DNA of 13,209 bases, taken from contig CALJQI010000173.1 in NCBI GenBank assembly GCA_937980285.1, forward strand, positions 1 to 13,209, read 5' to 3'. Source of the DNA: an uncultured Gammaproteobacteria bacterium. GTDB lineage: Bacteria; Pseudomonadota; Gammaproteobacteria; GCA-001735895. The first letter of the stretch is position 1; each line of letters begins with the position of its first letter. This document shows, piece after piece, positions 6,316 to 12,939 of this stretch. Under the pieces are notes generated by a model. The model did no database searches. It worked only from the letters and a program-made list of their open reading frames with translations, and was not told the DNA's origin. A program made the translations under genes and the position numbers.

Positions 6316-7119
6316 TCAAGGCTGCCGTTGCTGGCGATCTTGGTCGAATCGAATGGCCATCAGGTCCGGGTGCAGGAATTCATAACCGAGCACCCGTTTC
6401 AGTCTGCGGTTGTCGACGATCTTGAAACAGCTATCGTCGCTGTCCTCGAAATTCGGTAACGGCGCGCCCGCCATTTTAGCGGCGCGGGTATAAAACTCCC
6501 GTTTGCTCGGGTGCGAATCGGCACAGGCGTTGAAGGTTTCGCCCCAGACGCCGTTTACGACAATGCGCTCGAGTATGTTGATGCAGTCGTCGCGATGGAT
6601 CAGGTTAACCCTGGCATCCGGGTTTTTAACCGTCTTGCCGCCAGCGAAAAACCGGCCCGGATGGCGATTGCCGCCGATCAGACCGGCAAAGCGGACGACG
6701 GTGGTGCGCAATTGCCTGCTATTGCGGAACAGGTTTTCGATGATCAGCAGAGGATGGTCCGGCGACTCGTCGGCGGCCGTCTCGGAAACGAGTTTGCAGT
6801 TATCCGGGTACACAGAGGTAGAGCTCACCAACAGAACCCTCTGGATCGGGGAGGCTTCGATTTTCCGCAGCAAGCGCTCGAATCCATCGATGTCCCTGGA
6901 AGGAATGTTGACGATCAACATATCCGAGCGCAGAAAGGTATCGATGTCGTCCATCGGTTTACCGATATCGACGATGAAGCCCCGGGCCGGCAACGCAGCA
7001 ATCCTGGATAGACGTTGCGGCGACGTTGTCGATATTTTTAACGGGTAACCCTGCGTCAACAGGCGCTCGGCCAGCGGCAGTCCGAGCCAGCCGCTGCCGA
7101 GAAGACTGATGGTTTTTAT
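6316..7119 (-). CDS. NAD(P)-binding SDR / nucleoside-diphosphate-sugar epimerase-like protein, probable ATA start
   Basis: From the proposed start the protein has 267 residues and begins IKTISLLGSGWLGLPLAERL, a Rossmann fold with a glycine-rich loop (GSGWLG) directly at the N-terminus. Later landmarks are VLLVSSTSVYPD, where the serine-rich strand and Tyr fit an atypical extended-SDR active site, and TVVRFAGLIGGNRHPG. The closest type is the YeeZ-like group of extended SDRs annotated as epimerases or reductases. The reaction is unknown. The lysine of the classical YxxxK is not evident after SVY, so activity as a true epimerase is doubtful. The only standard in-frame start is TTG at 7182, which has no ribosome site and adds 21 odd residues. 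GGAGG lies 7 nt before an ATA codon at 7119-7117, exactly where homologues would place Met. The gene is convergent with the barrel gene, 48 bp apart. Confidence 0.72.
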   Translation of the reverse strand: MKTISLLGSGWLGLPLAERLLTQGYPLKISTTSPQRLSRIAALPARGFIVDIGKPMDDIDTFLRSDMLIVNIPSRDIDGFERLLRKIEASPIQRVLLVSSTSVYPDNCKLVSETAADESPDHPLLIIENLFRNSRQLRTTVVRFAGLIGGNRHPGRFFAGGKTVKNPDARVNLIHRDDCINILERIVVNGVWGETFNACADSHPSKREFYTRAAKMAGAPLPNFEDSDDSCFKIVDNRRLKRVLGYEFLHPDLMAIRFDQDRQQRQP

Positions 7120-7126
7120 GGCCTTA

Positions 7127-7131
7127 CCTCC
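7127..7131 (-). promoter_or_regulatory. Ribosome binding site pointing to an ATA start
   Basis: On the minus strand GGAGG (7131 to 7127) is followed, after 7 nt, by the in-frame codon ATA at 7119-7117. No ATG, GTG or TTG lies in frame at a suitable distance from it. Confidence 0.55.
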
Positions 7132-7241
7132 AGCAAAGCATCGCGCGAAAAGTATTCGGCAAACAGTATACGTAATTAACAACTAGCAACAGATTTTCCG
7201 GCATAACGCCCCGAAATCGCGGTATGCCTGGATGAATCGGG

Positions 7242-7247
7242 TATAAT
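7242..7247 (+). promoter_or_regulatory. Candidate -10 element for the TlpA-like gene
   Basis: TATAAT matches the -10 consensus perfectly and lies 30 bp before the start codon of the thioredoxin gene. No good -35 is seen 16-18 bp upstream, and there is no TG extension, so an activator or a weak promoter is likely. The hexamer lies in a small palindrome, GGTAT-A-ATACC. Confidence 0.4.
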
Positions 7248-7277
7248 ACCGCCGGATTTCCAGGTATATATCAGCTC

Positions 7278-7895
7278 ATGCAACCCTCGACCCAAAACCC
7301 GGCCCATGGCCTGCGCCTCCGACTGTGGTTACTCGCACTGGCGTTAAGTTTTTGCTTTGCCCACCAGGCCCTGGCCTCGCACGAGGCCAACGAGCCGTCC
7401 GACGGCACGGTCAACAGCTTTCGCTGGCTGCAGAAACCGTTGCTTCTGCCCGAGACCCCGTTGCGGCGCTGGCAGCTGGAACCTGCCAGCCTGTCGCAAT
7501 TCAAAGGCAAGGTCGTGTTGTTGAATATCTGGGCCACCTGGTGCCCGCCCTGCGTTTACGAGTTGCCGGCGCTGGACCGGCTGCAGCAGCGCCTGGGCAA
7601 CGAGGATTTTGTCGTCGTTACCGTTTCGGTGGACCATGACCCCGGACCGGCGCACGACCTTTTTACCGGCAGGCTTGCACTCGCCAATCTCGATTTCTAC
7701 TTCGAGCTTCCCGAGCGGCTGGGAAAAACCTTTCCGCTGGACGTGCTGCCGACCAATTTCATCATCGACCGCGAGGGCCGGGCAATAGGAATGTTGCGCA
7801 GCTATGTCGACTGGGATAGCCCGGCTGCAGACGAGTTCGTCAAGCGGTTGCTGGCCGGCAGTCTGCCGCCCAAACTTCAGAACCAGGCTAATTGA
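7278..7895 (+). CDS. Exported TlpA/ResA-like thioredoxin-fold protein
   Basis: This 205-residue protein has an N-terminal hydrophobic segment, about residues 14-32 (signal peptide or anchor, ending near ALAS). A short linker follows, then a thioredoxin domain at about residues 70-195. The redox motif is WATWCPPC, at about residues 86-93, in the context GKVVLLNIWATWCPPC. The cis-proline loop is present as LPTNFIIDREG. TlpA/ResA-type proteins act outside the cytoplasmic membrane as thiol reductants, for example on apocytochromes or copper-site proteins. No cytochrome biogenesis gene is in the window, so the partner is unknown. The gene stands alone between divergent and convergent neighbours. 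The ATG at 7278 has only a poor ribosome site (AGG 13 nt upstream), but the signal peptide begins there. A distant link to the CX4C pair of the LolA-like protein is possible but speculative. Confidence 0.87.
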   Translation: MQPSTQNPAHGLRLRLWLLALALSFCFAHQALASHEANEPSDGTVNSFRWLQKPLLLPETPLRRWQLEPASLSQFKGKVVLLNIWATWCPPCVYELPALDRLQQRLGNEDFVVVTVSVDHDPGPAHDLFTGRLALANLDFYFELPERLGKTFPLDVLPTNFIIDREGRAIGMLRSYVDWDSPAADEFVKRLLAGSLPPKLQNQAN

Positions 7896-8011
7896 TATCG
7901 GAAACCCGCGGACGCCACTGCTGCCGCCAGGTCAATAGACGATAAAACCCAGATCAGGATTTCATCCTCGGAGTCCGCATAATTCGGGGCTTTGCTCGTA
8001 CCCCGTCCGCC

Positions 8012-8542
8012 CTACTCGTCCAGCGGCACTACCAGTACGGGAATCCTGCAGCGGCGAATAATACGCCGGGTGGTATCGCCGATGACCGCGTCCTTTACCG
8101 AGGCGCGATTGCCGTGCTTACTGACCACCAGTAAATCGTATCCGCCGCCATGCGCCTCCTGGAGAATTTTTTCCAGGCGCTCGCCGACCTCGACTTTTAC
8201 TTCATAACTCAACAGCGGGTGCTCGGGTTGATCCGACAGGCAGTCTTGGCAAAATTGTTCGACATTCTCGATGGCGAATTCTTCCGGCTTACGCTCGAGC
8301 AATATCGCCCTCGCCTCGTCCAGGCTTCTGCTGCTCAGCTGTTCCCACAAATCATGGTTTATATAGCTCTGCAGGCTTTGCATATCGCGGTTGTCGACCA
8401 CGTGGAAAACGACCAGCCGCGCGTCGTTGCGACGCGCAATTGAAGCCGCGTGCGGGAAGGCCTGCCGCCCGGATTCGGACAGGTCGGTAACATAGAGAAT
8501 GCTGCTGTATTCGATCTGTGGCAAAGGTTTCTGCTTCGACAT
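8012..8542 (-). CDS. UspA-family protein linked to the TRAP transporter (TeaD-like by position)
   Basis: This 176-residue single-domain protein starts with SSILYVTDLSESGRQAF and ends with IPVLVVPLDE. These are the first and last strands of the UspA fold. The nucleotide-binding loop of ATP-type members, G-2X-G-9X-G(S/T), is degenerate here. It reads Ser141-2X-Gly144-10X-Gly155-Asp156, so the first Gly and the Ser after the last Gly are replaced. ATP binding is therefore uncertain. The ATG overlaps the TAA of the permease gene by one base (TAATG on the minus strand), so translation is coupled. A UspA protein encoded with a TRAP transporter has a precedent in TeaD of Halomonas elongata, which modulates ectoine uptake. 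A similar regulatory role is inferred here from context. No clear terminator is seen in the 116 bp down to the convergent thioredoxin gene. Confidence 0.88.
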   Translation of the reverse strand: MSKQKPLPQIEYSSILYVTDLSESGRQAFPHAASIARRNDARLVVFHVVDNRDMQSLQSYINHDLWEQLSSRSLDEARAILLERKPEEFAIENVEQFCQDCLSDQPEHPLLSYEVKVEVGERLEKILQEAHGGGYDLLVVSKHGNRASVKDAVIGDTTRRIIRRCRIPVLVVPLDE

Positions 8543-10281
8543 TAAACTTGTTCTCCTTCAGAGGGCTGCGCTTTACGCTTCATCCAGATTCCGCTCAGGA
8601 ACCAGCTATAACCCCAGGTACCGAAAAATACGAGCACGAAGGTTACGGCTATATCCATCGCCGAACCGGTCAGTGAGAACGCCGGCACATAGCCGAAAAT
8701 AAACGGCGCAAGATATAGAAACTTGGCGAACTTGAAGGCAATCCACGCGGTCGCCCACATGTTGGCCTTGGCAATGGTCGCGCCCGCGAAAGCGGCGATA
8801 CAGACCGGCGGCGTGATGTTGGAATCCTGCGACAACCAGTAGACGATCATATGCGCGGCTATTTCATTGACGCCCAGGTGCGTCAGCGCCGGCACCGCGA
8901 CCACCGCGGTGATCAGGTAAGCCGCCGTTACCGGCACGCCCATCCCAAGGATCAGGGATGCCAGAGCCACCAGAAAAATGGTCAGCCAGAGCCTGCCCTC
9001 GGCCAGCTCGATGACGATATCGGCAAAGGTCAGAATCAGGCCGCTATAGGTCAGCACACCGATGATTATGCCGATGACGCCGACCGTGGCCCCGATCTTG
9101 AGGCTGGATTCCGCGCCGGCACGAGAGGCTTCCGCGAAACCCTTCAGGTCGATGCGCGTGTCCTTGCGAAACCAGCTCACCACGATGCAGGTCACGATAC
9201 CCAGAATGGCCGAGTAACCCGGTGAAAAACCCATCAGCATCAGGATCGTGATCACCACCAGCGGCAATACGTAAAACCATTCCTTGCGCAGGATTTCCTT
9301 CGCGCTTTCCTTGGATTTTTCGCCGACGATATTAAATTTCTTGGCTTCGTAGTGCACCATCATGAACACGCTGAAGAAATACATCAGCGCCGGGAAAATC
9401 GCCACCAGCATGATCTGGGAATAAGGCAGGCCGGTCATCTCCGCCATGATGAAACCGCCGGCGCCCATGATCGGCGGCATGAACATCCCGCCGATGGAAG
9501 CGGCGGGCTCGATACCGCCCGCCACGTGTGGACGGAAACCGGCTTTTTTCATCATCGGGATGGTAAAGGCGCCGGTGGAAACGGTATTGGCGATCGCGCT
9601 GCCGGAAATGGATCCGAACAGGCCGCTGGCAATGACCGATACCTTGCCCGGACCGCCGATCTTGTGCCCCACGGCGGCCAGCGGGAAATCGATGAAGAAG
9701 CGTTGCGCACCGCTTTTTTCGAGAAAGGCGCCGAAAATCACGAACAGGATGATATAGGTCGCCAGCACGTTGGCCATGATGCCGAATACACCATCGCTCT
9801 TGTAAAAAATACTGGTGCACAGGTAGGGGAAGGTATCGCCCGCATGCTGCAGGACTTCCGGAATCATTTCACTGTCGCCGAACACGCCGTAGAGCAGCAT
9901 GATGGTGCCGATGATCACGAACGCAACGCCGACCACGCGGCGCGCGATCTCGATACCGACCAGCACGCCGACGACGGCAACCCATTGATCGAGCTCGGTT
10001 TCCGCGCCGGCACGATAATTGATGGCTTCGAAATTAAGAATCCAGTAACTCAGCGTGGAGGCGGACACCAGCATCAGGAAATAGTCCCAGATCCGCCCCA
10101 CCAGCCCCGGAGTGCGGTACAGCATCAGCACCAGCACATAGGTGATGACCACGTAAACGCCGCGGTGATACTGGGTGGCCGCCGGTTGCAGCACGGCGGA
10201 ATAGGAATAAAACAGCACGAGCCCAATGCCCATGACATCGAATATCAAACGCTCGACCTTACTTAACTTTTCGAACAACAT
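8542..10281 (-). CDS. TRAP transporter permease, fused small (4TM) and large (12TM) subunits
   Basis: This is a 579-residue polytopic inner-membrane protein. The first about 140 residues hold the helices of the DctQ-like part. The DctM-like part follows, with signature SGLFGSISGSAIANT at about residues 219-233, then GGIEPAASIGGMFMPPIMGAGGF and, near the end, GMGVPVTAAY and SQDSNITPPVCIAAFAGA. This arrangement is the 4TM/12TM fusion typical of TAXI-type systems. It takes up a substrate from the binding protein, driven by an ion gradient (Na+ in studied TRAP systems). The frame can be opened at 10374, but the ATG at 10281 is preferred. It follows a GAGGGG ribosome site, and the extra 31 residues would be translated from the hairpins upstream. 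The stop overlaps the UspA start. It lacks the long C-terminal extension of some fused permeases. Confidence 0.93.
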   Translation of the reverse strand: MLFEKLSKVERLIFDVMGIGLVLFYSYSAVLQPAATQYHRGVYVVITYVLVLMLYRTPGLVGRIWDYFLMLVSASTLSYWILNFEAINYRAGAETELDQWVAVVGVLVGIEIARRVVGVAFVIIGTIMLLYGVFGDSEMIPEVLQHAGDTFPYLCTSIFYKSDGVFGIMANVLATYIILFVIFGAFLEKSGAQRFFIDFPLAAVGHKIGGPGKVSVIASGLFGSISGSAIANTVSTGAFTIPMMKKAGFRPHVAGGIEPAASIGGMFMPPIMGAGGFIMAEMTGLPYSQIMLVAIFPALMYFFSVFMMVHYEAKKFNIVGEKSKESAKEILRKEWFYVLPLVVITILMLMGFSPGYSAILGIVTCIVVSWFRKDTRIDLKGFAEASRAGAESSLKIGATVGVIGIIIGVLTYSGLILTFADIVIELAEGRLWLTIFLVALASLILGMGVPVTAAYLITAVVAVPALTHLGVNEIAAHMIVYWLSQDSNITPPVCIAAFAGATIAKANMWATAWIAFKFAKFLYLAPFIFGYVPAFSLTGSAMDIAVTFVLVFFGTWGYSWFLSGIWMKRKAQPSEGEQV

Positions 10282-10311
10282 GACCCGGTCCCCCTCGATG
10301 TTATGTTGAAT

Positions 10312-10332
10312 CGGTGTCCTGATTTGACACCG
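10312..10332 (-). other. Hairpin in the binding protein-permease gap (promoter-proximal to permease)
   Basis: CGGTGTC (10312-10318) and GACACCG (10326-10332) are perfect 7-bp arms around a 7-nt loop. On the transcript this hairpin lies after the GC-rich one at 10348-10371 and about 30 nt before the permease ATG. It may shield the 5' end of a processed permease message or influence ribosome access. Confidence 0.5.
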
Positions 10333-10347
10333 GCTACGCAAAGACAA

Positions 10348-10371
10348 ACGGGCGAGGCAAGCCTCGCCCGT
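10348..10371 (-). terminator. GC-rich hairpin after the TAXI gene, probable partial terminator or mRNA stabiliser
   Basis: ACGGGCGAGGC and GCCTCGCCCGT are perfect 11-bp arms with two bases between them, so about a 10-bp stem with a CAAG/CTTG loop. On the minus strand it begins 7 nt after the TAA of the binding-protein gene and is followed by TTTGTCTTTG. The tail is imperfect for full termination. Partial termination, or protection of the upstream message, would give more binding protein than permease, as periplasmic-receptor systems need. Confidence 0.65.
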
Positions 10372-10378
10372 CAAGGCT

Positions 10379-11350
10379 TTACATCATGCCCTTTTCCTTC
10401 CAGAACTTGACCGCGCCGGGATGCCAGGGAGTAACCACGCCCTGGGTTCCGGTTTCCAGGCTCATGTTCTTGAAGGTCTTCTTTTGCTGCTTCATGTGCG
10501 CCAGGCCTTCATCGGTATAAATTGCCGACAGCATTTCGTAAACCGTGTCGTCGGAGACCTTGGAATTGGCGACCCACAGGGCCGAATCCTGGAACGACGG
10601 CGTTTCTTTTTCCACTCCACGGTAAGTACCCGACGGCACCGACAGCTGGCTGAAGTAAGGGTACTGGTCGAAGAAACCGCTTTCCTGGGCGTCTTTACCG
10701 AGGTCGATCAGCTCGATGTCGTTGGTCTGCGCGGCCATGATAACCGCGCCGCTGGGAAATGCAGTGAACAACCAGAAAGCGTCGAGCTGCTTGTTACCGA
10801 AAGCCTGGGCCGCATCGTTGTATCCCATGGCGTTGCGTTCGATCTTGTCCCACACGCCCATGTGGTTGAAGAACAGTTCACTGTTGGCGAATGCGCCGGA
10901 ACCGGCGTTACCGACGCCGACTTTCTTGCCGACAAGGTCCTTCGCGCTTTTGATGCCGGCTCCCTTGCGAACCACCAGTTGCGCCGGGGCGCCGTACAGC
11001 CAGGCGACCGCCATCACGTCTTCATACTTCTTGGCGTCGTTTTTCATCTTGCCGTTACGGCCCAGGTAAACGTGGCCGGAATAGACCACGCCCATTTGCG
11101 CCTTGCCGGAATTTACCTTGCGCAGGTTTTCCACCGAACCGGCGGAAGACTGGGCGCGGACGCGAATGTTCTTGGATTGCTTAATCGGATCGTAAACCTG
11201 AACCGCGTTGGCTACCACCTGGAAAGTTCCGCCGGCTGGACCGCCGCTGAACACCACTTTATCCTTGGCCGCCGCGGTCATCGGCGTCAACATGCTGGCT
11301 GCCAGCAGCGCCGAACCGGCGACTAAAATCGATCTGCGTTTAACGTTCAT
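10379..11350 (-). CDS. TRAP transporter solute-binding protein, TAXI family
   Basis: This 323-residue periplasmic protein begins MNVKRRSILVAGSALLAASM, a signal peptide with a twin-arginine-like KRRS but a Sec-type core, likely cleaved after TAAA. The mature part starts KDKVVFSGGPAGGTFQVVAN, the TAXI-type first strand and glycine-rich ligand loop. It continues with RAQSSAGSVENLRKVNSGKAQMGVVYS and GKKVGVGNAGSGAFANSE, both typical of these receptors. It delivers the substrate to the fused permease encoded downstream. Studied TAXI receptors bind acids such as glutamate or 2-oxoglutarate, but the ligand here cannot be told. The frame opens at 11494, but the ATG at 11350 is chosen because AGGAGG lies 6 nt before it and the signal peptide begins there. 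A sigma-54 promoter lies about 60 bp upstream, so it is the first gene of the transporter transcript. Confidence 0.93.
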   Translation of the reverse strand: MNVKRRSILVAGSALLAASMLTPMTAAAKDKVVFSGGPAGGTFQVVANAVQVYDPIKQSKNIRVRAQSSAGSVENLRKVNSGKAQMGVVYSGHVYLGRNGKMKNDAKKYEDVMAVAWLYGAPAQLVVRKGAGIKSAKDLVGKKVGVGNAGSGAFANSELFFNHMGVWDKIERNAMGYNDAAQAFGNKQLDAFWLFTAFPSGAVIMAAQTNDIELIDLGKDAQESGFFDQYPYFSQLSVPSGTYRGVEKETPSFQDSALWVANSKVSDDTVYEMLSAIYTDEGLAHMKQQKKTFKNMSLETGTQGVVTPWHPGAVKFWKEKGMM

Positions 11351-11356
11351 AAATAA

Positions 11357-11362
11357 CCTCCT
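11357..11362 (-). promoter_or_regulatory. Strong ribosome binding site of the TAXI gene
   Basis: AGGAGG on the minus strand, 6 nt before the ATG at 11350. It excludes the longer reading of the frame and fits high-level synthesis of the receptor. Confidence 0.8.
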
Positions 11363-11411
11363 GATTGGTATATTGAAAAATGCCCTTTGCTTAGAGCAAT
11401 AAGAAATATTC

Positions 11412-11427
11412 AGCAAGACACGGGCCA
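11412..11427 (-). promoter_or_regulatory. Sigma-54 (-24/-12) promoter of the TRAP operon
   Basis: On the minus strand the site reads TGGCCCG-TGTC-TTGCT. It differs from the consensus TGGCACG-N4-TTGCW at one base and keeps the invariant GG and GC at exactly GG-N10-GC spacing. Transcription would start near 11401, giving a leader of about 50 nt before the TAXI ATG. The sigma-54 activator gene lies directly upstream, which supports the call. Confidence 0.85.
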
Positions 11428-11454
11428 ACCTGGACAGATCGGGAAAATACTTTT

Positions 11455-11467
11455 TAAGTACTTGATA
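11455..11467 (-). promoter_or_regulatory. IHF binding site between enhancer and promoter
   Basis: On the minus strand TATCAAGTACTTA matches the IHF consensus WATCAA-N4-TTR at every defined position. It lies in an AT-rich stretch about 60 bp before the expected transcription start, between the -24/-12 promoter and the two upstream dyads. DNA bending there would bring the activator to the polymerase. Confidence 0.65.
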
Positions 11468-11513
11468 TGAAAAGCAATAACGGCGTAGCGTCAAATCATC
11501 GGCAAATCGGCTT

Positions 11514-11531
11514 TGGGCGGGAAACCACCCA
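11514..11531. promoter_or_regulatory. Candidate enhancer (upstream activator site) 1
   Basis: This dyad has arms TGGGCGG and CCACCCA around GAAA, with six of seven positions pairing. Its centre (11522.5) is about 121 bp before the expected transcription start. Its plan, GG-N4-CC with one mismatch and then outer paired bases, recurs in the dyad 32 bp away. Confidence 0.55.
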
Positions 11532-11546
11532 TTTGGCCGCTTCGAA

Positions 11547-11562
11547 GGTGGGATAACCTACC
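11547..11562. promoter_or_regulatory. Candidate enhancer (upstream activator site) 2
   Basis: The dyad GGTGGGATAACCTACC pairs at all but one position outside the 4-base centre ATAA, the same plan as site 1. Its centre (11554.5) is 32 bp from that of site 1, close to three helical turns, so two activator dimers would bind the same face. It lies just after the activator gene's stop codon. The stem is too short to make a likely terminator. Confidence 0.55.
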
Positions 11563-11589
11563 CATTCTCCCGGCAGCACGGAGCGAGAA

Positions 11590-12939
11590 TCACTTGTATC
11601 TGCGTTTATCGAGGCCGTATTTCTGCATCTTGTCATACAGGGTCTTTCGCGGCAGCCCGAGCAGTTCCATGGTCTGCTTGATGACGCCGCCCGATTCGGA
11701 AAGCGCCTGCTCGACCAGGGCCCGCTCGAAGGCCTCGACATGTTCCGGCAACGTCATGGGGACATAGGGAGAGCCGTCGCCCTGCTCGTCCGGCTGCAGG
11801 CTGGGGGCATCGCGCAGCAAAACGAACCGCTCCGCCGCGTTACGCAATTCCCTGACGTTACCGGGCCAGTTACTGGACATCAGGTTGCGGCTGAAGTCAG
11901 CCGGCATGGCCGGTGCCTCCTTACCGTAGCGGGCGGCCGCAACCAGCAGAAAATGCTGGAACAACAAAGGGATATCTTCCCGGCGCTCGCGCAACGGCGG
12001 CAGCTCCAGCGTCACCACGTTCAGGCGGTAAAACAGGTCTTCACGGAACTCGCCGCGCGCGGCCGCCGCTTTCAGGTCCACCTTGCTGGCGGCGATAATG
12101 CGGATATCCAGATCGATGCCTTCGTTCGAACCCAGCCGCTCCAGCCTGCGCTCCTGTAAAACACGCAGCAAGCGGACCTGTGCCGGCAGCGGCATGGATT
12201 CGATTTCATCGAGAAATACCGTTCCCCCGTCGGCATACTCGAACTTGCCCACACGCAGGTTTTCAGCCCCGGTAAAGGCGCCTTTTTCGTGGCCAAACAG
12301 TTCGCTTTCGATCAGGTTTTCGGGAATCGCGCCGCAGTTGATGGCGACGAAATTCCGCTCCCGGCGCGAGCTCTGTTCATGCAGGGAACGCGCCACCAGC
12401 TCCTTGCCGGTGCCGGTTTCGCCTATCAGCAAAATATCCGCGGCGGTGTCGGCGAGCTGATTGATCGAACGGCGCAGGGATTTCATCGCAGCGGTTTTAC
12501 CAATCAGTCTCGGCCCCAGTGCAGCCTGGTCGTTCAACTCGATTTTCAGGTCGCGGTTTTCCAGCGTCAAGCGCCTCTTATCCAGGCCCCGCCTGACCGT
12601 GTCGACCAGGCGCTCCGGCGAGAAGGGCTTTTCGATGAAATCGTAGGCGCCTTTCTGCATCGCATCGACCGCCATGGAAATATCGCCATGCCCGGTAATC
12701 AGGATGACCGGCAGACCGGCATCGACCTGCTGCAATGCCCGCAGCAAATCCAGTCCGTTCATGCCCGGCAGGCGAATATCGCTGACCACGACGCCGTTGA
12801 CCTGCGCGTCGAGCAGCGGCAGCGCGTCTTCCGCTTTTTCGAACAGCGCCACGCTGAAGCCGGCCAGCTCCAGGGTCTGCTCGTTGGCCAGACGCAAGTC
12901 CAGCTCGTCGTCGATGAAATAAACGTCAGTTGCTGTCAT
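11590..12939 (-). CDS. Sigma-54-dependent response regulator, NtrC/DctD type
   Basis: The protein has 449 residues in three domains. The receiver domain (about 1-120) has acidic Asp10-Asp11, the phosphorylation site Asp54 in VVSDIRLPG, and Lys104. The AAA+ domain (about 145-375) has Walker A GETGTGKE at 173-180, the sigma-54-contacting GAFTGA at 220-225, Walker B with Asp244-Glu245, and later arginine-rich FREDLFYRLNVV. A Fis-type helix-turn-helix forms the C-terminus, in GGVIKQTMELLGLPRKTLYDKMQKYGL. Phosphorylated by the partner kinase, it should bind the two dyads downstream of its own gene and open the sigma-54 promoter of the TAXI-TRAP genes. The frame opens at 12984, but ATG 12939 is chosen. 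It overlaps the end of the kinase gene by 14 bp, which suggests translational coupling, and the receiver domain begins there. It looks like DctD by context, but the substrate is unknown, so no symbol is given. Confidence 0.94.
   Translation of the reverse strand: MTATDVYFIDDELDLRLANEQTLELAGFSVALFEKAEDALPLLDAQVNGVVVSDIRLPGMNGLDLLRALQQVDAGLPVILITGHGDISMAVDAMQKGAYDFIEKPFSPERLVDTVRRGLDKRRLTLENRDLKIELNDQAALGPRLIGKTAAMKSLRRSINQLADTAADILLIGETGTGKELVARSLHEQSSRRERNFVAINCGAIPENLIESELFGHEKGAFTGAENLRVGKFEYADGGTVFLDEIESMPLPAQVRLLRVLQERRLERLGSNEGIDLDIRIIAASKVDLKAAAARGEFREDLFYRLNVVTLELPPLRERREDIPLLFQHFLLVAAARYGKEAPAMPADFSRNLMSSNWPGNVRELRNAAERFVLLRDAPSLQPDEQGDGSPYVPMTLPEHVEAFERALVEQALSESGGVIKQTMELLGLPRKTLYDKMQKYGLDKRRYK

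Noticed and set aside
7896..8011. Possible bidirectional terminator between the convergent thioredoxin and UspA genes
   Set aside because: Only a 5-bp CGGGG/CCCCG pairing with a long loop and no T-run was found.
10282..10374. N-terminal extension of the TRAP permease to an upstream start at 10374
   Set aside because: It would be translated through both intergenic hairpins and is unlike a membrane-protein start. ATG 10281 has a good ribosome site.
11387..11399. Small TTGCT-TAG-AGCAA inverted repeat near the TAXI transcription start
   Set aside because: Only five base pairs and AT-rich. Not enough to claim an operator or structure.
11351..11494. N-terminal extension of the TAXI protein to 11494
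   Set aside because: It would cover the sigma-54 promoter and IHF site and precede a clear signal peptide. AGGAGG supports ATG 11350.
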